Of a stretch of 64,000 nucleotides of DNA, positions 28,401 through 41,000 are shown in pieces (position 1 is the stretch's first letter; each line of letters starts with the position of its first letter). The stretch is from contig NC_063161.1 in assembly GCF_023159225.1 (NCBI RefSeq), positions 7,153,795-7,217,794 of the forward strand, read 5' to 3'. Position numbers and translations under genes: made by a program. This stretch comes from Perognathus longimembris pacificus. Lineage: Eukaryota > Chordata > Mammalia > Rodentia > Heteromyidae. The notes beneath the pieces were generated by a model, which saw only the letters and a program-made list of their open reading frames with translations, did no database searches and was not told the origin of the DNA.

Positions 28401-31400
28401 AAATTAAGTGTTGGAAGCATAGCTCAAATGGCAGAGTGTCTGCTTAGCAAGCCTGAGATTCTTGAGTTCAAATTTCATTTAGATAGATAGATGTTATAGG
28501 TATCCATCTCTTGTTTATAGTAACTCGTAGTTAGTACTATATAAGCAGTATATACAAAAGTATAATGAGACCATAGGCATGGAGTTTACCTCATTATACT
28601 TCATACATATTGTTAGGATCATCAAAGGCCCAAGAATAATTTTAATTACCTCTTCATAGTTTATAGATTTTGGTAATAATAGCATCTTTCAGATCACTTT
28701 TGCATGTTTACTGAATTTGACTTCATATGAATTTACTAATTTCAGAAATCTAACAACTCCTTTAGAAGAAGGTGGATTTTATTAACGCTATGTAAGACAA
28801 CTGAGATGATCATTTCCTTCTGGACACATAAGATTACCTTTTTCACACTTACTTCATGTAGTCAAATTTATCATCTGTTTGCAAGTCATGATTAATGATT
28901 TATTATTTCATTTTAAACAGATAACTATGAAGAATCACTCATTTTGAAGTGACTTGAATTATAATTCCATGATATTACTGTTCCAGAATAGATCTATTTT
29001 TATAGAACTGAGAACAAAAGAGACAAACCTTAGTTTCTAGTTTTTCTATTTCAACTCTTGCTGTATAATCCTGAGTCATTTGTCTAACTTGTCAGTGTCC
29101 TCATTTGTAAATATAAAATACAGGCCACAGCATCTAGCCTTAAATTTATTTTATAAATTTTATAATTTAATATTTAAATAATTACTTCACTGTTTTTAAC
29201 ATTATATTTTATTATTTATAAGTAGTTATACAAGGGGTAACCATTTTCTCACGTCTTTTAGTGAGCTGATAGAAGAACTTGAACTCGGGTCCTTATGCTC
29301 TTACTTTTTTTTCACATAAGGCTGGCACTCTACCACTTAAACCACAGCTCCACGTCTAGCATTTTGCTGGTTAATTGGAGATAGGAGTCTCTGATTTGTT
29401 TGTCCAGGCTAGCTTCTAGCTTTAATCCTTAAAGTAGTTATGATTACAGGCATGATTATGTAGTTATATAGTAGTCTTCACCATTTCTATAACGATTAAT
29501 ATAAATAAGAAGCATTTATAAAAAAAAAATTAAAGTCTGGCTAGGTGCCAATGCTTGTAATTCTAGAATAGTCAGGAAGCTGAGATCTGAGGATTGTGGC
29601 TGCAAGCCAGCTTGGGCAGGAAAGTCCATGAGACTGTGACCCACCAGAAACAGTTCTACAGTGCACCACCAGAAAGCTGGAAGTATAGCTGTGGCTCAAG
29701 TGGTAGAGTGCCTGCTTTAGTGAAAAAGCTAAGAGATAGTGCCCAGGCCCATAGTTCAGGCTCCAGGACTGGCACACACACACGCAATTAGTTAATTACT
29801 ATCTGGTACAGACAAAGTGATTATTAGCATCTTCCAGAATACCTGTTTGCCTCTTTGTTACTTTACTTATGTAAGGTATACTTCATAGTTGTTGAAACTC
29901 TTTTTGGAGTTGATATATTGGATCCTTAATCCTGGCACATCCCAGCCGTCCAGATCGCCTTCGGGACATTGCTGATCGATTCAATGTAGACCATGATGCA
30001 GTACTGGACAACGTACTTTATGCACGTGCATACACCAGTAAGAGCCCCATGCAATTGGATGCTTGGGTGATTGTAAGATTGACAGTATAATGACTATTTG
30101 ATAGAATAAGAGAGGGGTTGTTTGTTTTAACTTTTTAAAGTGTTTTTCTTTATTTTACTTTCTTTCACTCCACATATTTTGTCATATGTTAAGACTTTAG
30201 GCACTGAAATGCTCTCAAATTATTTTTTATCCTTTGTCTTTAAAATGAATAATACTGTTTTTCTTTCCTGTGGTATCAAAAATTGAGCCTAGGTCCTTAC
30301 ACATACTGCTTATGTGCTCTACCACTGAACTATCTCTTTCCCTCCAAGCTATCTTTATGAATAGGGTAGTATTTGCCATATATACTAAGGCAGAATATCT
30401 GATCTTATAATCAATAGAAACCAAAGACACTTTTGGGGGGTCTAGTTTTCAAGTACTTCTTCTAGCTTTTATAATTTCTCAGTGCATTTCCCACTAGGTG
30501 AACATCAGATGGAGCTACTTGATTATGTAGCAGCAAAGTTCCATGAAGAAGCTGGCATTTTCAAGCTACTGGTACAAGCTTTTGATACTGCTCACTCGCA
30601 GAGCTCCTTAGCATATTTTTTTTTCCTGTTGATACTTAAATGGACCTCTATCTTCCATTTCCAAGTACATATTTGTTTTTTATATTGATCCTGTACAGAT
30701 AATTGATTCAATCATGGCACTTTTTCGAGTGGATTTCAGTGGTCGTGGGGAGTTGGCTGAACGGCAGCAAAAATTGGCTCAGATGTTGTCACGTCTCCAA
30801 AAAATCTCAGAAGGTAGATCTCTCAAATAAAATGGCAGTATCCGAATAGTATCTATGACTGTTTGCTAAGTGTGCTTTGCATATTTGCTCAGAATAATGT
30901 CATAAGGTATTTGGGGATATAACTTAACTAAAAATACTGATTTTTGATATAAATAATAAGTTTAAATATATTAATTTCCATTCTCAATGCAAAATAGGAA
31001 TTTGATCATGTTAATAAATTCATGAGGGCTGGGAATATGACCTAGTGGTAAAGTGCTCGCCTCATATACATGAGGCCCTGGGTTCGATTCCTCAGCACCA
31101 CATATATAGAAAAAAGCCGGAAGTGGCACTGTACCTCAAGAGGTAGAGTGCTAGCCTTGAGCAAAAAGAAGCCAGGGACAGTGCTCAGGCCCTGAGTCCA
31201 TACCCTAGGACTGGCTTAAAAACAAATAAACAAATAAATTCATGATGCAATATTTCTAAAGAAAGATTCACATCATGATAAAGGATAAAGTTTATGAAAT
31301 TTTCTTCTCAGTGCACTTAGCCGATGCATTTTTCTGTTCTAACAGCTTATCTTGCCACCTTTTCTTTTGTGTTTCTATTACTCTTTCCATCTCCAGTTAC

Positions 31401-34400
31401 ATGAACAAGATTCTTCCCTCACACTTAGTATAGAAAACTAAATTCTGAAATCTAAACAATGAACTTTTATATTTTATTGTCCCCTTACCTTCTTGACTTT
31501 TTTTCTTGATGCAGAATATAACGTGGCTGTTTTTGTGACCAATCAAATGACTGCTGATCCGGGAGCAACTATGACGTAAGCCCCAATATTCTGCATCTGT
31601 ATTTTACAGAAGCTAAAATCAAGAGGATTAGACTGTAGAATAAAATAATTTCAAAATAATCAGCCTTACCAGGCATGGGTGGCGCTCACCTGTAATCCTA
31701 GTGCTTAAGAAGGTAGAGGAAGGATAATCAAGAGTTTGAGGCTAGCCTGCTATATATATAGTGAGACCCTATATCAATTAATAATAACATTAATAATAAT
31801 TAGCCTTGTTGTGGACACAGATATGTCACAAATAACTATTTCACAGTGCATATTTCATGATTGCAAATATTACCCAGAATTCACTTTTAGTTCCTTATTT
31901 TAAAAAAAGAAAGCAATAGTTTACCCATTTTGGTTTAAATATTATAGGGATCTTAGAAGAAAATAAGAAATAGATCCTAGAGTTGGCATGGGAATATGGG
32001 CTAGTGGGTAGAGTGCTTGCCTCGTATACATGAAGCCCTGGGTTCGATTCCTCAGCATCACATATATAGAAAAAGCCAGAAGTGGCACTGTGGCTCAAGT
32101 GGTAGAGTGCTAGCCTTGAGCAAAAAGAAGCCAGGGACAGTGCTCAGGCCCTAAGTTCAAGCCCCAGGACTGGCTAAAAAAAAAGAAGAGATCCTAGAGA
32201 AGTTGAAACATATTCCAGATACATGGATGGTTTATATCACACTAATAAGCTGCTAGTCTTAAAACAAAAATTCAGGTTTTCTATAAGATATATGTTAGAT
32301 ACACTTAAAAGAGGTTTAGAGAAAGTCTACTGCTTGAAATTATACAGAATTTCAGTGTACACAAGGCATATTTAGAATTTGTTGAAACATTTGTGTACTA
32401 CAGTGGTTCTTCTTGAAAGATGGCCAGGAAGTGAACGTCATGCAAAGTTAAAATAGGACAAGAAAAGCAGAAATTTCAAAGGAAGGTCCATTCAAAAATA
32501 TTGAGCATTATGGAACCAAATAACAAATCAAATAAATCTGAGCTTGTGATAATGGCTTTTCTTGTTGATTGTGGGGCTTGAACTCAGGGCCTGGGCACTG
32601 CCCTTGAGGCTGTTTTGCTCAAGGCTAGTGCTCTACCACTTTGCTCAGGCTAGTGCCACCACTTCTGGCTTTTTCTGCATATGTGGTACTGAGGAATCAA
32701 TCCCAGGGCTTCCTGCATGCTAGGCAAGCAGTCTTCCACTAAGATACACTCCCAGCCTATATTGTACTTTATATGAACCATGTAAGAGTTGTTTTTCTTT
32801 CTTTTTTTGACAGTACTTGGGTTTGGACTTAGGTTCTTGCGCTTGCTAGGCAAATGCTGTAAGATTGAACCATGCCTCCAGCCCTTTTTCTCTCTAGTTT
32901 ATTTTAAGGTAGGATCTTAGTTCCTGCTTGGTCACATGTGTGGATCATGATCTACCTATTTTGGGCTACCTATCATAGCTATGATAACAGGCATAGCCCA
33001 TTGTACCAGCTCAAAAAAAAAAGGTTGAGATCTGGTGATCACAGTTCAAAGCCAGCCTGAAGGAAAGTCCATGAGACTTTTTTTTTTTTTTTTTGCCAGC
33101 CCTGGGCCTTGGATTCAGGGCCTGAGCACTGTCCCTGGCTTCTTTTTGCTCAAGGCTAGCACTCTGCCACTTGAGCCACAGTACCACTTCTGGCCTTTTC
33201 AGTTAATGTGGTTCTGAGGAATCGAACCCAGGGCTTCATGTATACGAGGCAAGCACTCTTGCAACTAGGCCATATTCCCATCCCTCCATGAGACTCTTTT
33301 TTTTTTTCCAAATTTTTATTATCAAACTGATGTACAGAGCGGTTACAGTTTCATACGTTAGGCAATGGATACATTTCTTGTACTGTTTGTTATCCATGAG
33401 ACTCTTATCTCCAGTTATTCACCAGAAAATTAGAAGTGGAGCTGTGGCTCAAAGTGGTAGACCACTAACTTTGAGCAAAAAGGGCTCAGGGACAGAGCCC
33501 AGGCCCTGAGTTCAAGCCTCAGGACCAACAACAAAAAAGGGAAGTAGAGTGTATTGGTAGATAAACAGTATAGACATATATGCTAGAATAGTGCTAGTAT
33601 AAATTATTTAAATTGTGATGAATTAAATTTAGGCTCTTCCTTGATTTCCCCTAACAGTACTTCTACATGTTCTGCAGTATGGTATTGCTCACTTTCTGCT
33701 GCCTTTTATGAGTATTTTCTATATAATTACCAGAGAATTCAGTGTGAAAAATTATAACTACATAATTGGTATTAAGGAAGTTAGAAACATTGAGCAGGAG
33801 GACTGAGGGTATAGTTCAGTATTAAGGTCTGTGCTTACTATGTGTGAGGTCTTGGTTCAGTCTCCATTCAAAAAAAAAAGAGATTGAGTAGAGAATCAGT
33901 CATCATTAGTTCAGCAAATATTTCATGAGAATCTACTATGTAATGAGATTTTGGAAATTCACTGAAGAACAAAAGAAACAAAACCTTGCTTCCAAAGGAA
34001 GGAATATAAATGGTATCAATTGAACAATTCAACTTAACATTCAAAGTCTTAGTATATCACATATGATCTCTAGTGTAGTCCTTGAGTACTAAGGCAGTCT
34101 TCTATCTTATGGGCTGTCTTTCATAGACAGTACATGAAGTACTTCACAGAGAATAATTTTAAACAAGAGAAAATGGAAGATTTTAAGTCTTGCTTTAAAA
34201 AGAGAAAATGACTCATTGGCTCAGAGGGAGGAAGTGGGTTGCATTTAAATAAAACAGTACAAGCTAAAGAGCAATGTTCTTTCTTCAGGTGTAGGGAGGG
34301 AACATTGAAGAGGCCAAAACTGTCACTCTAGAGTTACAAGGCAAAAGAAATCAGTGAAAATTAGGTCAGACAGGGGTTCTTTTTCTTATATTTGTAGAAA

Positions 34401-35053
34401 GTTTCAAAGGGTAAAACCATTTTGACTTTTCTCCCGTAAGACAATGAAAGGAGAAATCGAGACATGGCAAAAAGGAAATAATTGCAGAGAGAAAGGGAAA
34501 GGGGAGGAGATCTAAGTAGAGAGGGGAAAGGGGAAGAAAACTAAGTAGAGAGCCAGAGAAGGTAACAAAGGCTTGTATTTTTGCTGGGTAAGTCTGCCAT
34601 GAAACATTTCTTCCACATAGCCAACTTGTAAGGAAACAAGGTTCACTATAATTAGTATGTTCTGAAGTATATTAAATTATAACAGTACAGATTAAATACA
34701 TGTCTTCATGTAAAGAACAACAATTACCACATCTAAACAGAAAAAGGACAGTTTTAAACTAAAGAATTCTAAATGCTATTAGAAAATCTCCCATAAAGAA
34801 AATATCTTTGTGTCTGGGAATGTGGCTTAGCAGTAGAGTGCTTGCCTACCAGGCATGAAGCCCTAGGTTCGATTCCTCTGCACCACATAAACAGAAAAAG
34901 CTGCAAGTGGCACTGTGCTCAAGAGGTAGAGTGCTAGCCTTGAGCAAAAGAAGCCAGGGACAGTGCTCAGGCCCTGAGTCCAAGCCCCAGGACTGGGAAA
35001 AAAGAGAGAAAAAGAGAGAGAAAGAAAGAGAGGAGAGAGAGAGAAAGAAAGAA

Positions 35054-35084
<31 letters not shown>

Positions 35085-38000
35085 AAAGAAAGGGAAAAAA
35101 AGGAAAGAAAAGAAAATGTCTTTGTTTCTCAGTGTTGAGGAACTCCAAGCTGCATCTTGCCTAGGGCCTGTCAGAGAAATATCACTGTAATTGGTATGAG
35201 TCCCCAAGAACATTGACAATAATTGAGGCTTATAATCACGTGCATTACACTTGACAGAACATCGTATTAAAAGGGAACAAAATTATAGAGGCGAGGAATT
35301 GTCATATGATACAGCAGAGAAGCAGCTCCCAGATGAAGCTACAAATACAGGAAAGATCCAGCTGATGAGGCCTGGAGATAGCAAGTCAAAGAACCAGCCT
35401 GACACACACCAGAGCAAACAATGCCATGAGCAGTGAACATGGCCACCATGGCTACATCCGTTGTATATGTTTTCCTAAAACAAAAGTCAGAATATTTGCA
35501 GTCTTATAAATGTACAGTCAGTTTATTCTCTAAGGTTGTCACCTACTAATTTCATTAACATAAGTTAAGAGGCAATATATTTAGAGGGGAAAAAAAACCA
35601 TTAATCCAGTGACCTTGTGCAAGGCATTTAGACTAGTTGAATCACCCAAAATTAATAGCACTCAGATTTATTGATTACTTTCCAGATACCAGATGCTTTT
35701 ATGCATCATCTTATCTCAGCCTCCTACTGCCTTCCTGTGCTTACTATGAAGCCAATCTCATAAAACCAAAATTCCATCTTCAAATGTTGAAAAAAGAATA
35801 GAAGTTGCTGGCGGCTCTTCTGTAATCCTAGCTACTCAAGAGGCTGAGACCTGAGGATCTCAGTTCAAAGCCAGCCCAGGCAGGAAAGTACGTGAGACTC
35901 TTGTCTCCAATTGGCCACCAGAAAACTAGAAGTGGCACTGTGGCTCAAAGTGGTAGAGCGCTAGCCTTGAGTGAAAGAGCTCAGGGACAGCGCCCATATT
36001 CTGAGTTCAAGCTCCATGATCCCCCCCAAAAAATAGAGGAGTTGGGTATTGTAGGGTTTTTTTGGGGGGGGGGTGGTATTTGTTTGTTTGTTTTTGCTTT
36101 TTTTGGAGCAGACAGAATAGTAGTATTACTTAACAAAACTTCTTTTTTTTTTTTTTTTGGCCAGCCCTGGGCCTTGGACTCAGGGCCTGAGCACTGTCCC
36201 TGGGTTCCTTTTGCTCAAGGCTAGCACTCTACCACTTGAGCCACAGTGCCACTTCTGGCCATTTTCTGTATATGTGGTGCTGGGGAATCGAACCCAGGGC
36301 CTCATGTATACGAGGCAAGCTCTCTTGCCACTAAGCCATATCCCCAGCCCCTTAACAAAACTTATTAAAAAATCTTTAAAATAAATATCTTTTTTCCAGA
36401 ATTCTCCCTGGCAGTATTCTACTCCCCTTGTCTTCCTAATCTCAGAGCACCCTCCCTCCCTTATTTTAGTTCATTCACTTTTCTCTCAATAGACCCCCTT
36501 CTCAAAAAAGACTTACCCCTTACAAGGGAAAAGCACCAGCAGTGCCTGTTGTCCCTCAGACTTGCCCACACCCATGCTCTGGCCCTCAGAGTCTACACTC
36601 TGACCAGAACTTGAGCAAGTATTATGAGTATTTCTAATTAACGAAAGTAGAGGGGCTGGGAATATGGCCTAGTGGCAAGAGTGCTTGCCTCATATACATG
36701 AAGCCCTGGGTTTGATTCCCCAGCACCACAGAAACAGAAAAAGCCAGAAGTGGCGCTGTGGCTCAAGTGGCAGAGTGCTAGCCTTGAGCAAAAAGAAGCC
36801 AGGGACAGTGCTCAGGCCCTGAGTTCAAGCCCCATGACTAGAAAAAAAAAAGTAGAAAGGTTTAGAGTACTTACTGCTTGCCCAGTCATAGAATTAAAAA
36901 ACAGAGGAGTCAAGATTTAACTCAGGTATCTTTGACTCCAATGTTGGTGCTCCTTTCCTCTAATAACTCATCCATCCTATCCTATCCCATAGCCCTGTAT
37001 TTCATGACCCCAGCATCCTCATTCAAAGTTGAAAGGCCCAGATGTTCTAGGTCCTACCCTCAATGATAACAATTCCATAACCTGTTCACCTAGAGTGGGA
37101 GAAAGGAATAATTCTCTCTTCATTCCTAATATCTATCCCCATTACCTCTTTCCTCCTCTACTCAGTCTCTTGAGAAAGGGAGCAGAGGAAAAGAGAAGGA
37201 ACATTAATAAAAAAAAAAAAAAAGGAAAATGGAAGAATAGGCTACCGGAAGGATGTGGGTGGCTTTCTGGTGCCGTTTTAACTTGGTCAGAAATAGAAGT
37301 AAATTAAAGCCCTCTAAAAGATTTCAGCGTGCTATTATACCTTCTTGTACATCACCTCAATACTTGGTTTTTAACTGCTAGAATACTCAAGAAGTTCAAG
37401 GACACTTTAAGAAAAGTTTTTTGGTCTACATCTCACTGAAAGAGTGATTGTTGAATTTGAATCATTTAGTTTAACAATATATTGAGGCTCTCATAGGTAT
37501 AAAAATATAATCTCCATTATGGAGAAGGACTGAATAATTCTTAGTCATTATATTAGAATATCATGTCACATAATAGAACATTAATATTTCTGATGAATGA
37601 ATATAAATAAATCCAATCTTTGTATGTTTTGGTGGCGGGGGGGGGGTGTATTCACGCCCATGTGTGTGCATGTGCTCTCTCTCACATGCCTAGGGCTTGA
37701 ACTCAGGGCCTGGGTGCTGTCCCTGAGTTTTTAGGCTCAAGGATAATGTGAGTCACAGTGCCAATTCCAGATTTTTGTACTTAATTGGAGATAAGAGTCT
37801 CATGGAGGGCTGGGAATATGGCCTAGTGGTAAAGTGCTCGCCTCGTATACATGAAGCCCTGGGTTCGATTCCTCAGCACCACATATATAGAAAAAAGCCA
37901 GAAGTGGCACTGTAACTCAAGAGGTAGAGTGCTAGCCTTGAGCAAAAAGAAGCCAGGGACAGTGCTCAGGCCCTGAGTCCATGCCCCAGGACTGGTAACA

Positions 38001-41000
38001 AAAACAAAACAAATAAACAGAGTCTCATGGACTTTCCTGCCTGGGCGGCTTTAAACCAAAATCCTGATCAGATCTCCTGATCTGAGTAGCTAGGATTACA
38101 AGCATAAGCCACCCATGCCTGGCTCAGTCTGTATGTTATAAAGAAGAAAATGTCTTGGCCCTACGTTATCCTGAAACGATGAATAATGTTTTATCTGTGC
38201 TTTTTAAATAATACTTTTTTTTTTTTTTTTGGTCAGTCATGGGGCTTGAGCTCAGGGCCTGGGTGCTTTCCCTGAGCTCTTTTGCTCAAGGCCAGCACTC
38301 TACCACTTTGAGACACAGTGCCACTTCTGGTTTTCTGGTGGTCAATTGGAGGTAAGAATCTCATGGACTTTTGCTTTGGCTGTCTTTGAACCATGATCCT
38401 CAGATCTCAGCCTCCTGAATAACTATGATTATAGGTGTGAGCCACCAGCACCCAGCTCATAATTTGTTTTTAAAAAGTCAAAGGCTGGGAATGTGGCTTA
38501 GTAGTAGAGTACTTGCCTAGCATGCATGAAGACTTGGGTCCAATTCCTCAGCACCACATGAACAGAAAAAGATGGGAGTGGTGCTGTGGCTCAAGAGGAA
38601 AAGAAGAGCAAAAAGAAGCCAGGGACGGTGCTCAGGCCCTGAGTCCCAAGCCCCCAGACTGGCAAAAAAAAAAAAATCAAAACTATTTATTCCAGGAAGC
38701 TCAGAAGCCTGAACTAAATGGGAATGGAGTGGTTATATAGTAGCTCCAAACCCATCCCCTCACAGTTTATGGAGAAACTTACCTACTTATATATACCTAC
38801 TCCATTCCCCACCATCCTCCATAGAAAGGTTGTCTTGACAGTGAAAAATTGCAACATACAGTCCTTATGATGAAACCTGAAAAGGCATTTTACCAATTCA
38901 GCTTCCAGGCAGACCCAAAAAAACCCATTGGAGGCCACATTCTGGCTCATGCTTCAACAACAAGAATAAGCTTGCGGAAGGGAAGAGGAGAACTGAGAAT
39001 TGCTAAGATTTATGACAGGTAAGTCTTTCTTTTTCTTTATTGGATTCTTGTACATATGGTTTTAAACAGAATTGCCTCCTATGAAGCTATAATTATTCCA
39101 CTGGCAGAAACTCTTTTGGAAGTTCCTTCTCAAAAGCTAAGCAATTGATTGGGATGTTCTTAGTGTGTGCTAGGTACTAGAGGTTCAGGGATTCTGTAGT
39201 AACATATTGCTGGTCTCTGTCTTTTCCATACAGTGAAGCTAGATAATTAAATCACATCAGTTCCAACAGAAAGGTATTAGATGCTAAGGAAGTGCAAAGT
39301 AAGGGAGTATATTTTCCTTTTCCTCTTTTTCATCTTAATGCTTTTCAGGCTTCAATTTAAACATCATTTCCTTAAACCAGATATGGTAGTGCACACCTGC
39401 AATCCTAACACTCCTGAGACAGGATTGCAAGTGAGGCTAACCTAAGCTACATAGTGAGACCCTTTAAATACATCCATACATGCATGTATGCATAAATACA
39501 AACACACACATATACACAAATGGATCAAAGAAAAATAATAATAAAACAAAAAACATGTCTTTCTTTGGAAACCTTTGCCTATCCCTTACAATTCAGTCTA
39601 CATTGAATATGATGCCTTTTATAGCTCATTTTTTTTACATTACTTAAAAAAAAGTTTTGTGTGTGTGTGTGTTTGCCAGTCCTGGGCCTTGGACTCAGGG
39701 CCTGAGCACTGTCCCTGGCTTCTTTTTGCTCAAAGCTAGCACTCTGCCACTTGAGCCACAGCGCCACTTTTGGCCATTTTCTATATATGTGGTGCTGGGG
39801 AATCGAACCCTGGGCTTCATGAATACAAGGCAAGCACTATTGCCATTAGGCCATATTCCCAGCCCTTTACATTACTTAATCAAGAATGATGAGGGTGCTG
39901 TACAACTAAGGCTCATGTCTGTAATCCTAGCTACTCAGGAGGCTGAGATCTGAGGATCACAGTTCAAAGCCAGCTCTGGCAGGAAAGTCTATGAGACTCT
40001 TACTCCAATTAACCACCAGAAAACTAGAAGTAGAACTGTGGTCAAAGTAGTAGAGCACTAGCTTCAAGCAAAAGAGTTCAGTGACATAACAGGAGTTCAA
40101 GCCCCATGACTGACAAAAAAATAAAATAATTATGAAGGCTAGGAATGTGGCCTAGTGGCAGAGTACTTGCTTAGCATGCATGAAGCCAGGGTTCCTATTC
40201 CTCAGCGCCACATTTAAAGAAAAAGCCAGAAGTGGCGCTGTGGCTTAAGTGCTAGCCTTGAGCGAAAGAAGCCATGGACAGTGCTCAGACCCTGAGTTCA
40301 AGCCCTAGGTCTGGCAAAAAAAAAAAAAAAGAATTATGAGAGCTGGGGTATTGTTCAGTTTGGTAGAGTCCTGCCTTGCAAGTTTAAGGACTGAAATTCA
40401 AACCCCATTGTCATATTTTTTAATATATCACATTAAAAATTACAAAGAATTGGGGCTGGGAATGTGGCTTGGCTTAGTGGTAGAGTGCTTGCCTAGTGCA
40501 TGAAGCCCTGGATTTGAGTCCTCAGTATCCCATAAAAAGAAAAGGCCAGAAGTGCACTGTGTGGTTCAAGTGGTAGAGCACTAGCCTTGAGCGAAAGCAG
40601 CTCAGGGACAGTGCCCAGGCACATCTGTGTGCATACACACACACACACACACCACCACCACCACCACCACCACCACCTCTATTGAATTCAAAGAAAAAAG
40701 TTTAAATAACTCCCAGAAAGTGAAAAATCATACTCCTGGTCAAATTTTCTGAAGCAATTACTTCTAAGTCTGTTTTTTAAAATAAGCAAAGATAAAAGCC
40801 CTGTTTAACTTTACAAATACTTTGTATGGGTTTCCTCTCTTTCAGTTCCTTAACTATCTCTAGAGAGAGTTTTCATTTTACTTTTTGCCATTTCTAAGTA
40901 GCTGGTAGTATCGTTTCCATTAAAGCTACTAAATTATTTCATAATTCCACTTAGATCTACTTACTCACCTCCAGTTTTAGTGTAGCAAGGCCTACTTTAC

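Larger units (their letters stand above)
33023..33530 (+). mobile_element. Composite SINE with two insertions at one site
   Basis: Host halves 33023-33078 and 33394-33530 flank the IDL-Geo copy and the ultrashort L1 tail. Confidence 0.82.

Noticed and set aside
34907..35219. Ser/Phe/Leu-rich and Arg/Glu-rich frames
   Set aside because: They translate the GA-rich tract and the adjoining SINE.
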